DNA of 45,657 nt from an uncultured Anaerolineae bacterium (lineage in GTDB: Bacteria; Chloroflexota; Anaerolineae; Anaerolineales; Villigracilaceae), in assembly GCA_903822545.1 (NCBI GenBank), contig CAIJPN010000200.1, positions 1 through 45,657 on the forward strand. The letters are read 5' to 3'. Shown here piece after piece: positions 7,947 through 16,500 of the stretch (the first letter of the stretch is position 1; each line of letters starts with the position of its first letter). Under the pieces are notes generated by a model. It saw nothing but the letters and a program-made list of their open reading frames with translations, made no database searches and was not told where the DNA came from. The translations under genes were made by a program, and so were the position numbers.

Positions 7947-8603
7947 TCAATTGGCGTATCTTTTCAACCTCAGTCCTAACGCCAGCCCGCAGAGCAGTGA
8001 AAAGCCGGCAATATAAGCCACGCAATCCATCCAAAAACGGATTGGGAACAGGCGAATGAGTGTATCAGAATAAAGGAAAATCCACGAATCACCGGTAAAG
8101 AACAGGCCGTGAAATAAGGTAAAGAATTGCCTGAAACTGATCGCCGCAAACAGGCCGATTCCAACCAGCAACCCGACCGTCAGCCAGCCCCCGCGCCGCC
8201 AGCCGTTGAGATAGTCAGCCAGCCACCCTCCGCGCCAGGCCCAGACTCCCAGCCCGATCAGCGCCACCAGGGCGAAATACCAGTTTCGCAGCAAACTCTG
8301 AACAACCAGTTTGACATCGTGCATGTGGCTAAGTTCGCGCTCGTTGTAGATGGGTGTTCCGTTATCGAATTCCAGGTTGCCTAAATAGGAAATTTCCGCG
8401 CCATTGGTTAGATACTCGATCGATGGTTTGGCCCAGCGCAGCCGGTCTTCCAGCGTGAACCCATACGGGTCATTGGGAAAGGCAGGCATACGATACTCAA
8501 TCTCAGGGAAAACAGGCGTGAGTAAAATCCGCACCGCCAGCATGATGATCGCAAATGGGGCCAGGAAGGTGACAAACCATGAAAAAACCGAAAAACTGCG
8601 CAT
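7947..8603 (-). CDS. DUF1461 (TIGR01906-type) integral membrane protein
   Basis: 218 residues starting from ATG 8603, which has GGAGAG upstream; a longer reading from 8714 would run into the preceding gene. Four membrane segments are visible (about 10-30, then 108-125, 141-158 and 189-208). The conserved family features YNERELSHMHDVK (about 86-98) and FHGLFFTG followed by LIRLFPIRFWMD are present. The family occurs in Firmicutes and Chloroflexota; a role in lipoprotein acyl remodelling has been shown for one DUF1461 protein (Lit), but the histidines used there should be checked by alignment. It follows the spermidine-synthase-like gene after an 88-nt gap with hairpins. Confidence 0.8.
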   Translation of the reverse strand: MRSFSVFSWFVTFLAPFAIIMLAVRILLTPVFPEIEYRMPAFPNDPYGFTLEDRLRWAKPSIEYLTNGAEISYLGNLEFDNGTPIYNERELSHMHDVKLVVQSLLRNWYFALVALIGLGVWAWRGGWLADYLNGWRRGGWLTVGLLVGIGLFAAISFRQFFTLFHGLFFTGDSWIFLYSDTLIRLFPIRFWMDCVAYIAGFSLLCGLALGLRLKRYAN

Positions 8604-8610
8604 AAGCACT

Positions 8611-8643
8611 CTCCGAAAGGAGTCAAAATCTCCAGATTTTGAC
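8611..8643 (-). promoter_or_regulatory. Tandem hairpins covering the DUF1461 ribosome site
   Basis: On the minus-strand message a perfect 10-bp stem with a 2-nt loop (8643-8622, GTCAAAATCT repeated inverted) is followed at once by CTCC-TTTC-GGAG, whose GGAG (8614..8611) is the ribosome site of the DUF1461 gene. The second stem would hide that site. There is no U-run, so it is not a standard terminator. Confidence 0.4.
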
Positions 8644-8691
8644 GGGTAACGAAATTTTTGGGATCCGAAAATTCTTCTTGCAGACTTCGGG

Positions 8692-10242
8692 TTATTGAAT
8701 ATCCTCCACTCCACCGCGCAGGATGAAACTTAAAATCATATCATTGGTTACCCATTCCACCGGGGCCAAGTCATCGGTGTAGATGCGCCCGGTGGTGGGG
8801 GTGGGCTGGAGCGAAACGAGGGTCACTTGCCCGGCAGCCAGTAGCAGCGGGTGGGTGGATGTATCGCCGAGCAGGTTGATCAGGTTGGCCGATAAATTTT
8901 CGGGGCGGGTGGGCTGGCGGGTGGCGTAGAGGATCGAGTTGAAGGTGTTGGGGATGTCCATCACGTAGATGGATGGGAAAATCGTTCCGATGGTGGCGGC
9001 CAGGTCGTCGATCAAGCGGCGGTCGCCGGGGGTGCGGCCAATGTTGATGGACAGGACGCCGTTTGTGTCCAGGTGTTCGTATATGATCTGGAAAAACTCA
9101 CGGGTGGTCAAATTGACCGGGATGTAGGGCGGTCTGTATGCGTCCACCACGATCAGCGAGTATTTTTCTGGGCTGTGCTGCAATCCCCAGCGCCCATCTG
9201 TGATGTGCACGTTGAGATTGGGCATGGTCATGCCGAAATACTGGCGGCCCACTTCCACAATTTTCTCGTCGATCTCGTAGCCATCGATGGGAACTGCGCC
9301 GTAGACCGCTGTGGCCTGGCGGGCGGTCGTCCCGGCGGCCAGCCCGATGATGGCGATGCGTTTCACATCGGATGTGGCGAAGGGTGGCGGGTTGAAGAGC
9401 GGCCCCACCAGGAACTGCTCCCACGGTCCGGCGTAAAACAACTCGGTCGGGTGATACTCCGAGTGGACGCCCTGCCCATCATTCAGGCGCAAGAAGTGGT
9501 AGCCGTTATTTTCGATGACTTCAATATAGTTGTAATCCGATTCAGTCTCGAAAATCTGTCCTGGGGTGTTTTTGACGTGGAAATTGCCGAAGCTGTAGGT
9601 GGCTGCCAGCAACAGGAGCATGATCGCCCCGCCTGCGGCTTTTTTGGCCCCAGCACTTAACCATAACCCGACCAGCGCCGTGGCTGTGACGATAGCGCCA
9701 ACCAGGACAATGCTGCGGCTGGCCCCGATGGTGGGGAACAGCAGCAGGTTGGGCAGGAACGCTCCCAGTACCGAGCCAATGGTGGAAATGGCTGAAAGCG
9801 TCCCGGCCACGTTCCCGGCGCGGGCAGGGTCATCCAGGCTCAGGCGGATGGCGAACGGTGAGACCATTGCCAGCAGTGTCACCGGCACGCTGAACAGCAC
9901 CAGCGTGGAGAGAAACGTCCCGGCCATGATGCCCAGGTTGAGCGTATCCGATGCGCTGGCGGCTGCCAGCAGCACCGGCTGGGCCACAAATGGGATCATT
10001 CCCAGCGTGAACCCACCCCAGGCCATGATGGTATACAGCGTCTGGTAGTGCGGCGAGCGGTCAGCCCAGCGCCCCCCAACGGCGTACCCGATGGCAAAAC
10101 AGATCAGGATTAGCCCAATGATTACCGCCCATACCAGGTTAATGCTGCTGAAACGCATTTGCAGCAGGCGTGAAGCTCCAAATTCAGCAGCCAGTGTGCC
10201 CATACCGGCCAGGAAAACAGTGAAGTAAAGATAACGGCGCAT
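8692..10242 (-). CDS. Membrane-fused spermidine-synthase-like methyltransferase-fold protein
   Basis: 516 residues from ATG 10242. The first 220 residues hold about seven hydrophobic segments (FTVFLAGMGTLAAEFGASRLL, VIIGLILICFAIGYAVGGRWADR and on), a pattern of spermidine-synthase-fused membrane proteins. Residues about 230-515 are a Rossmann SAM-type domain: IIGLAAGTT (299-306), YEID (322-325), DGR (349-351), and VVDAYRPPYIP (366-376), where true spermidine synthases have a DxTDP loop. The aminopropyl-transfer acceptor loop is therefore altered and polyamine synthesis is doubtful. An upstream TTG at 10278 is unlikely. A TATAAT lies only 7 nt before the ATG. Confidence 0.85.
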   Translation of the reverse strand: MRRYLYFTVFLAGMGTLAAEFGASRLLQMRFSSINLVWAVIIGLILICFAIGYAVGGRWADRSPHYQTLYTIMAWGGFTLGMIPFVAQPVLLAAASASDTLNLGIMAGTFLSTLVLFSVPVTLLAMVSPFAIRLSLDDPARAGNVAGTLSAISTIGSVLGAFLPNLLLFPTIGASRSIVLVGAIVTATALVGLWLSAGAKKAAGGAIMLLLLAATYSFGNFHVKNTPGQIFETESDYNYIEVIENNGYHFLRLNDGQGVHSEYHPTELFYAGPWEQFLVGPLFNPPPFATSDVKRIAIIGLAAGTTARQATAVYGAVPIDGYEIDEKIVEVGRQYFGMTMPNLNVHITDGRWGLQHSPEKYSLIVVDAYRPPYIPVNLTTREFFQIIYEHLDTNGVLSINIGRTPGDRRLIDDLAATIGTIFPSIYVMDIPNTFNSILYATRQPTRPENLSANLINLLGDTSTHPLLLAAGQVTLVSLQPTPTTGRIYTDDLAPVEWVTNDMILSFILRGGVEDIQ

Positions 10243-10249
10243 GGAGCGT

Positions 10250-10278
10250 ATTATACCTGCCAGCGCCACAGACTCCAA
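10250..10278 (-). promoter_or_regulatory. Promoter giving a probable leaderless message
   Basis: TTGGAG at 10278..10273 and TATAAT at 10255..10250 with 17-nt spacing. Transcription would start at about 10243-10242, on the ATG itself. No ribosome-binding site is present. Confidence 0.55.
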
Positions 10279-10443
10279 AATCTGCCAAAATGTGCATCTC
10301 TCACAAAAAATGCTTGCAATCTGGTAAACTTTCGTATATCAAGGTTATTTACGTTGAGAATGAAATGGAGGGGCAGGCTTGTAATGGTAGCAAAGAATTT
10401 TGCCTGTCTGCGATATCCGCCGCTGTATTTTGGAGAGTTACCC

Positions 10444-11271
10444 ATGTCGGAACGTAACAACAATGATCAAATCGTCCAAAAAACAATCCTGTGGGTGCTG
10501 GGTTTTGCCATATCTTTTGCCATATTTTTCGGTATGATTGGGGCTTTTTCCTCACCCGCGCCGACACTGGTTGTCACCAGTCTGCCGCCAACCGACATTC
10601 CATCAGCTGCCACAGCCACTGCCAGCCTGCCGCCCACAGAAGTTCCCACACTGGAGCCGACCGCTACACAAGAGTTAGTTTCTACCCCAACAGCGACATC
10701 CATTCCGCCCTGTGAGTGGACTCCTGTTTCTGATACAGTTGCCCTGCCTGAAGGCAAAGCCCCGGCCTGTTTTGACGATCTGCTGCGCTTTGGCATGTCT
10801 GAAAAAGACGGCAAGTTGCTTTTTTACAAAGATTCCCAGCGTTTGCCCGGTTACTACGGTTTAAGCAAACCCATGGGGGATACCGAAGATATCATCGCCA
10901 CCGTGTCGATCAACGATTTGCGCACGCTGCGCTTCCTGGTTGCCATCAGTCCATCGGGTGAGCCAAATGACTCGGCGCTGGCTGTGCGCATTCACTCTGA
11001 AGATGGGAAAAGTTTTGTGCTAAAAGTCCTGACCATCCGGCGCGGCGGGCACGAGAAGGAAATTTCGGTTACACCGGCCTATAAAAACTGGGGCAGCACC
11101 TTCAAAGTGGATTTCAAAATCTCCGGGTCGCGTGTCAAAATTTACGTCAACGATATTGTGCTCGGACAGACCGAAATTGACTTCCCCCAGCGTTATCTGT
11201 TTGTTGGCTTCCAGGCGATGCCCGCCATCGATACATCTACCAGCATGGACGTGGTTGTAGATGTGCCGTAA
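10444..11271 (+). CDS. Membrane-anchored protein with jelly-roll (LamG/concanavalin-like) domain
   Basis: 275 residues from ATG 10444, chosen because GGAGAG (10432-10437) is 6 nt upstream; the 30 codons before it have no such support. A single membrane helix (about 15-37, LWVLGFAISFAIFFGMIGAF) is followed by a Thr/Pro-rich spacer to residue 101, then a beta-rich domain containing DFKISGSRVKIYVNDIVLGQ and RYLFVGFQ. This resembles the beta-sandwich of LamG or DUF1080 lectin-like proteins. It would be anchored with the domain outside the cell and may bind sugar. No catalytic residues are evident and the specific family is not recognised. Confidence 0.7.
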   Translation: MSERNNNDQIVQKTILWVLGFAISFAIFFGMIGAFSSPAPTLVVTSLPPTDIPSAATATASLPPTEVPTLEPTATQELVSTPTATSIPPCEWTPVSDTVALPEGKAPACFDDLLRFGMSEKDGKLLFYKDSQRLPGYYGLSKPMGDTEDIIATVSINDLRTLRFLVAISPSGEPNDSALAVRIHSEDGKSFVLKVLTIRRGGHEKEISVTPAYKNWGSTFKVDFKISGSRVKIYVNDIVLGQTEIDFPQRYLFVGFQAMPAIDTSTSMDVVVDVP

Positions 11272-11352
11272 GGGCAAATGGCATTGTTTCCATTTTGACA
11301 ATGATGCTCCCAACTGATACCGCTACCCGATCCTGTTGCCGGGCTGAAACTT

Positions 11353-11736
11353 ATGGAAAAACCTGATTTCACTTCAATGGATGAATATATCGCCACTTTT
11401 CCCGCTGAAATCCAGGAAAAGCTGCAAGAAATGCGGGCAGCCATCCGCGCAGCTGCGCCGGATGCGGAGGAGAAGATCAGCTACCAGATGCCGACATTTG
11501 CGCTGAAAGGGAATCTGGTGCATTTTGCGGCATTCAAGCATCACATCGGGTTTTATCCCGCGCCGAGGGGAATCGAGGCTTTTAAGGATGAGTTAGCCAG
11601 GTATAAGGGTGCGAAAGGCTCGGTGCAATTCCCGCTCGATGAGCCGCTGCCGTTGGATTTGGTTGGCCGGATTGTGAAGTTCCGGGTGGCTGAAAATTTA
11701 GGGAAGGTGAAGAAGCAGCCAGGGCGGAAAGGGTAG
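11353..11736 (+). CDS. DUF1801 (YdhG-like) protein
   Basis: 127 residues beginning MEKPDFTSMDEYIATFP and containing EEKISYQMPTFALKG, VHFAAFKHHIGFYP and GSVQFPLDEPLP, the three conserved blocks of DUF1801. This is a small soluble fold related to frataxin/YjbR-type proteins; its function is unknown. The C-terminus is basic. No clear ribosome site precedes the ATG. It stands alone on the plus strand. Confidence 0.85.
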   Translation: MEKPDFTSMDEYIATFPAEIQEKLQEMRAAIRAAAPDAEEKISYQMPTFALKGNLVHFAAFKHHIGFYPAPRGIEAFKDELARYKGAKGSVQFPLDEPLPLDLVGRIVKFRVAENLGKVKKQPGRKG

Positions 11737-11834
11737 GGTACCCCAACTTGGGGTGTTTTGGGCTCTGAGGTGGCTGTATCTTTATTGGTGATGGATCATC
11801 AAAAGGTATAAAATTTCAATTTTGGAGAAGTGGT

Positions 11835-12146
11835 ATGGCAAAGGCTGAGATTTTTGCTGGGAATTGCGGTTTTTCTACCGAAGTGGAAACCAAAATGGAT
11901 GGGAAAGTCTGCAAAGTTCAAATTACGAGCGGGTGCGCGGCCATCCAGCGTATGGCCGCTGAGTTGACCGAGGTCAGCCCGTATGGCGAAATCTCTTTCA
12001 AACGCGCCATGCCCAAAACGCATGAAATGGGACATAAATATTGCACTCATGCGGCCTGCCCGGTGCCGGTGGGCATCATTAAGGCGATTGAGATTGAGGC
12101 TAAACTGGCCTTGCCAACGGATGTGACGATTAAATTATCAAAGTAA
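11835..12146 (+). CDS. Small cysteine-conserving protein (DUF6951-like)
   Basis: 103 residues with five cysteines (11, 26, 34, 70, 75) in the blocks NCGFSTEV, CKVQITSGCAAIQ and HKYCTHAACPVPVG. The pattern fits the small DUF6951 family seen in anaerobic bacteria and archaea; the assignment is from memory of the pattern. GGAGAAG at 11824-11830 supports the start. Cysteines in GCAA and HAACPVP positions could bind a metal or take part in sulfur or redox chemistry, but nothing here proves it. A strong terminator follows. Confidence 0.65.
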   Translation: MAKAEIFAGNCGFSTEVETKMDGKVCKVQITSGCAAIQRMAAELTEVSPYGEISFKRAMPKTHEMGHKYCTHAACPVPVGIIKAIEIEAKLALPTDVTIKLSK

Positions 12147-12160
12147 GCAGGTTGGTTTGC

Positions 12161-12200
12161 AAACAGGCTGGGTGAGGCGAAACTCATCTGGCCTGTTTTT
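12161..12200 (+). terminator. Intrinsic terminator after the DUF6951-like gene
   Basis: The outer stem AAACAGGC (12161-12168) pairs with GCCTGTTT (12191-12198), and an inner 7-pair stem (12170-12176 with 12183-12189, two G-U pairs) closes a 6-nt loop GCGAAA. The stem runs into TTTTTG. It separates two convergent genes. Confidence 0.8.
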
Positions 12201-12217
12201 GTTTGGGGGCCTGCCTG

Positions 12218-12601
12218 TCAGGGGCGCATCTGCCGGTAGAAGTAAATCCCTAGCAGCAGCCAGGACAGTACGATAATGGCCGCGGCGGTGTAACCGACGG
12301 GTTTGGCATCTTTCAGTTGTTCGGCGGCCCGCGCCCGGCTTGATTCCATGATTTCGGGCGGGATCAGCATCAGGGCCAGTTTTATCCCCAGCGGTAGCAG
12401 TACCAGGTCATCCAGGTAGCCCAAAATCGGGATAAAGTCGGGGATCAGGTCGATTGGGCTGAAGGCGTAGGCCACCACGCAGACCGCGACCAGCCTGGCG
12501 TACCAGGGTGTGCGCGCATCTTGGTATGCCAGGTAAAGCGCGTACACCTGGATTTTGAGCTGACGGGCTGCGGTTTTCCATGATTCGAGCAGTGTGGGCA
12601 T
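12218..12601 (-). CDS. DUF1232 (YkvA-like) membrane protein
   Basis: 127 residues. The family hallmark is clear: YAFSPIDLIPDFIPILGYLDDLVLLPLGI at about 44-73. Hydrophobic segments are at about 37-50, 62-82 and 104-121, the last being a C-terminal membrane helix. YkvA-type proteins are small membrane or membrane-associated proteins of unknown function. The start has a weak AAGG upstream. Its promoter region overlaps that of the divergent amidohydrolase-like gene. Confidence 0.85.
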   Translation of the reverse strand: MPTLLESWKTAARQLKIQVYALYLAYQDARTPWYARLVAVCVVAYAFSPIDLIPDFIPILGYLDDLVLLPLGIKLALMLIPPEIMESSRARAAEQLKDAKPVGYTAAAIIVLSWLLLGIYFYRQMRP

Positions 12602-12644
12602 GGGCTGGCCTTTGGGGGCATGGCAGGTTTGATGATTGCGCCTG

Positions 12645-12650
12645 TATAAT
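12645..12650 (+). promoter_or_regulatory. -10 element next to a probable leaderless start
   Basis: TATAAT at 12645-12650 with TGGCAG 18 nt upstream (12621-12626). Only 10 nt separate it from the ATG at 12661 and no ribosome site is present. Confidence 0.5.
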
Positions 12651-12660
12651 CAAGCTTACC

Positions 12661-13422
12661 ATGACCCAGGATATGATTGAGCGTTTGATGGAAATCGAGG
12701 CGGGCGTACGTTATTCACAGCCACCAGGGCCGGGCGAAAGCCCGTTTGTGGTTGTGCGCCGCAATTCGGCGGTGATTTTGTCTGCGCCGCACGGGGCGGT
12801 TACGTACCGGGGAAATGATAAGGAGGAGTGGCACGCTGAGGATGAATACACGGCCGGGATGGCGCTGCTGCTCTCGGAGTTGTGCGGGACATCCGCCGTG
12901 GCAACCACCCGTTTAACCAGCGATTCTGACCCGAATGAGCATGACGAGATGCGTTCCCCGTATAAACAGGCGCTGCGCAAGCTGGCAGCCGAAACCGGCG
13001 CGAGATGGGTGCTCGACCTGCACGGGGCCGGGCTGGACTATCCTGGCCTGGCCGAAACCCAGGCGGTTGACCTGGGTGTGGGGGCGCAGGTTAGATACCT
13101 GCCGCAGCCAGTGTATGATGAGTTTGTGCGCACGCTGGAACGCAATCTGTGGCCCGGCGCGGCAGACCGCCAGGGCCATAAGGGTTTTCCGGCTAAATAT
13201 CGGCATCGTATTGCCGCATTTGCGCACCTGGAGTTGGGTCTGGGGGCTGTGCAGGTCGAGATGAAGCCAACCGTGCGGATGCCGATCCGGCGGCTGGCGA
13301 GCGATAAAACTTTCCGGCCGCGTAACCCGGCTTTTGTCCCATCCCCGGCCAGGGTGCGGGATATGCTGCGGGCGCTGGCAGAGTTTATCGGTTTTTTGGA
13401 GGAATACCAGGGGGAAGGGTGA
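12661..13422 (+). CDS. N-formylglutamate amidohydrolase family protein
   Basis: 253 residues from ATG 12661 (a longer frame from 12580 would overlap the divergent gene). Conserved blocks are VILSAPHGAVTYR (about 39-51), with HAEDEYT soon after, then SDPNEHDEMRSPYKQAL, and VLDLHGAGLDYPG (about 119-131), then LGLGAVQVEMKP near 204. These resemble the zinc-binding amidohydrolases of the N-formylglutamate deformylase/succinylglutamate desuccinylase group: the SAPHGA histidine and DLHG histidine with the following Glu are likely zinc and catalytic residues. The biological substrate is open; no histidine-degradation gene is nearby. Confidence 0.75.
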   Translation: MTQDMIERLMEIEAGVRYSQPPGPGESPFVVVRRNSAVILSAPHGAVTYRGNDKEEWHAEDEYTAGMALLLSELCGTSAVATTRLTSDSDPNEHDEMRSPYKQALRKLAAETGARWVLDLHGAGLDYPGLAETQAVDLGVGAQVRYLPQPVYDEFVRTLERNLWPGAADRQGHKGFPAKYRHRIAAFAHLELGLGAVQVEMKPTVRMPIRRLASDKTFRPRNPAFVPSPARVRDMLRALAEFIGFLEEYQGEG

Positions 13423-13448
13423 AGTTGTCGCAGTTGGGAACTCGATCT

Positions 13449-13491
13449 AAATTTTACGGCGACCAGCCGCAGGGCGGTCGCCGTAAAATTT
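13449..13491. terminator. Large palindrome between convergent genes
   Basis: AAATTTTACGGCGACC (13449-13464) pairs perfectly over 16 bp with 13476-13491; three more pairs (13466-13468 with 13473-13475) form after one bulged base, leaving a GCAG tetraloop. It is A/T-rich at the base on both strands, so it can end both the amidohydrolase and the kinase operon transcripts. Confidence 0.7.
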
Positions 13492-13527
13492 TCCAGTGTA
13501 GTGGGTAGATGATGGGTAGTGTAAAAC

Positions 13528-16500
13528 TCAAGGTTTGACAACAAATTCCCATGTTCCAAAAGCAGGGAGGGTGACGAGAGACGAGACTACAGCAATTTCA
13601 AGTTTATACGCGCCAGATTTCATACGTTTGGTTTGCTCGGGAGTAAGGCTCAGTTTCCAGGCGCCGCTGCTATATATGACTGTGCCGCTGGTGAGAAGTT
13701 GGCGGGATGGGTCGAACACCAGGTATTTTACATTCTGGATATCTGCTGATGGGTAAGGCTGGCCTTTGAAGGTGATCTGCACCTGGAAATCGACCTGGCT
13801 GCCGATTTTGATGGATGCCGGCCCATTGAGGGTCACTTCTGGGATCATCGGCTCGGCGAAAACCATCCAGCGGTCGGCTTTGTCAGAAAAATTTGTGTTG
13901 CGCTTGAACGCCAGGCTGGATTCGGTGGTGTAAACCCGGTCGAGGTAGAAGGGGCCGGTGCCAACCCAAAAGTGGCCGTGCTGGTTGTACCATTTTTGCA
14001 GGTTGGCGTAACGATTTTTAGCGTCAGCGGCGGTGATGTATTTGCCGAGAGTGGTGGCGTAGGGAATGTAGCCCTGGGCGGCTGCGCTGGTCAGTTCTTT
14101 TTGCAGGATTGCCAGGCTGGGTCCGCTGATAAAGCTCATCCATTCGATTTTCAGGTCGGCGGCTTTATCGGTGGAAAAGGCCAGGTCTTTGGCGGTTTCG
14201 GCTTTGATACCGATGGCGATGTTGTGCCAGGGAGCCTGTCCATATCCATATTGCGGCCACCAGTCGGTCGCCATTAATTCAGCATCCAGGCTGTAAGCAT
14301 CTGAGTACGTTTCGATGATCAGTGGAGTGGTGGAGATAATGCGCACACCTTTGAAGACTGACATGAACGATTCAAGCGTGTAAGCTGATGATTCATCATA
14401 GATGGCAGATGCGGGTTTGGCGCGGTCAAAGGTCATGATCATGCCCATCACAAAATCTGCCACACTGAGCGGGCTGCCATCGTGCCATTCCTGGCGGGTG
14501 AACAGGTCGGCGGGATAGGTAACCACCCGTTTGGTCAGGGCGGTCAGGCCTTGCGGGTATTTTTGCCCGACGGTAATGAAAGTCTGTTTTTGGGCGTCCC
14601 AATCGACCCAGGCATCTTTGGGGACGGTAATGGATCCAGTTTTGCGCAGGGTCACCCAATCCAGGGTTTGGGTTACAGGTATAGTGTTTAAGACGGTAAT
14701 TTCAGCTTTTTCGATGCGCTGCGGCCAGGCCAGGCCAGTGTATGGGTCAGAAACTGTGCCGTAGTCTTCGGTGGCGCGCCGGGGCATGGTGTCATAGATC
14801 CAGTTGCTACCGGCTACCGGGTTCCATGGTTCGACCAGGATGCCGGGCTGGGCGATTTTGAGCGTACCACCGATCTGATCTGTGAATCGGGCAGTGAACG
14901 GCCATAGCTGTGTCCCAGAGATTCCGCCCGCCAGGTCATAGGCGATTGCGATGTTTGAGCGGAAGGGTGAAAAGGATATCTGGTCGATCAGCCACAGGCG
15001 GGAGGAGTCTTCCATGCTCAGTGTGAGGGCTTCGATAAAAAGCTGGTCGCGTTCAGCCAGGCTGTTGAACTGGTTGTTCCACAGCTTTTCAGCGACATCC
15101 TTGAAAGCACTGGAGGGTTTGTAAGCCTGCCAGAGTGGTGAACCGCCACCTAACGGGGTGTAGAAATAAGCAAAATTGGTGCCATCGTCGCGCGAGATGG
15201 CGGTTGTGATCCATCCGCCGGTGTAAAGGTGCCATTGGCCTGTTTGGGGGTCAGAGCGGTTCCATATGGGGGAAGCTTCGGAACGGGTTTTGTACTGCCG
15301 GTCAACCGTGAAACCAAGATCTTCCAACTGGTTGGCAACGTAATCTCCGATTATTTTGCGGTTATCCTCGGTGCGAATGAGGAAGATGATCTTCACTGGC
15401 GAACCGTTGTAGGTGAATTTGCCGTTCGAACCCACGCTTGCGCCCATTGTTTTCATCTCTGCGGTGATGATTTGTTTGGCCGCACCGGGATCGTACCCAT
15501 AATTCACTTCGAGGCTGCGGATGGTATCTACGTAGCGGACATAATCCACAAAAGCCGAGTTGACGGCGGTGTAACGGGGTTTTGCCAGGCCGCCATAGAT
15601 TTCCTGGGCAATATAATCACGGTCAATCAGCATGTTCATCGCCGCGCGGATTTTGGCGTTGCTGAATGGATTCAGTCGCCCATCGCTAAATTTAGGGCCA
15701 GATGGGTTGAAAGTCAGCTCGGTATATGAGCCAAGCGAGTTGGAGTAACCCAGGCTGGCATCCTGGCTGATGGTTTTGAATATGCCTGGATCGGCGACTG
15801 AGTAAGCATATACATCAATATCACCAGATTTAAGCTGCGCAGCTGCCTGGTCGGCCTGGTCGATGCTGCTGAAGTGGATTTCATCTACCCAGGCACCGTT
15901 CGGAGCCGGGAGCGATGTGGCCGTGGGGGGAGCGGCAGGTTCTACGGCAGCCTGGGTGGGTGTGGATTGCGTTTCCCCGGTGCTGGCAACGGCCTCGGTC
16001 AGGGTAACCGGTGTTCGGGTGGGGATTTCCTTTCCAATATTCGATAGTAAGAACACACCCGCAACACCTGCGGCCAGGAACCCGAACAGGGTCAGACCAA
16101 TGAAAACGACAATTAAACTGTTAGCGGATGGTTTTTTGGGGCCAGATGCTGTTTTTTGGGCAATTGGCGGAGCCACCGGGCGGGCAATGGACTGGGAAGG
16201 CGGAACCTGCCCGGGGCTGGATTCCGATTTGGGTTTTGGCGGCGGCATCGATTCTGGCAAGATGGTTTGGAATTCCTGCACGCGGGCTGGCTCGTGGTGG
16301 ATACTGGCAGGCAGGTCAACCGCAGTGCGGTCATCCCTCCGCGGCTGGATGACCGGCGCTGGCGCTACCGGTTCGCGGATAAGACGGGCCAGCGTGGATG
16401 CGAACTCTTCCATGCGCTCAAAGCGCTCTTCCGGCTTTTTGGCCAGGGCACGCAACAAGACCATTTCCACGCTGCTGGGCAGGTCAGGCACGAACTGTCG

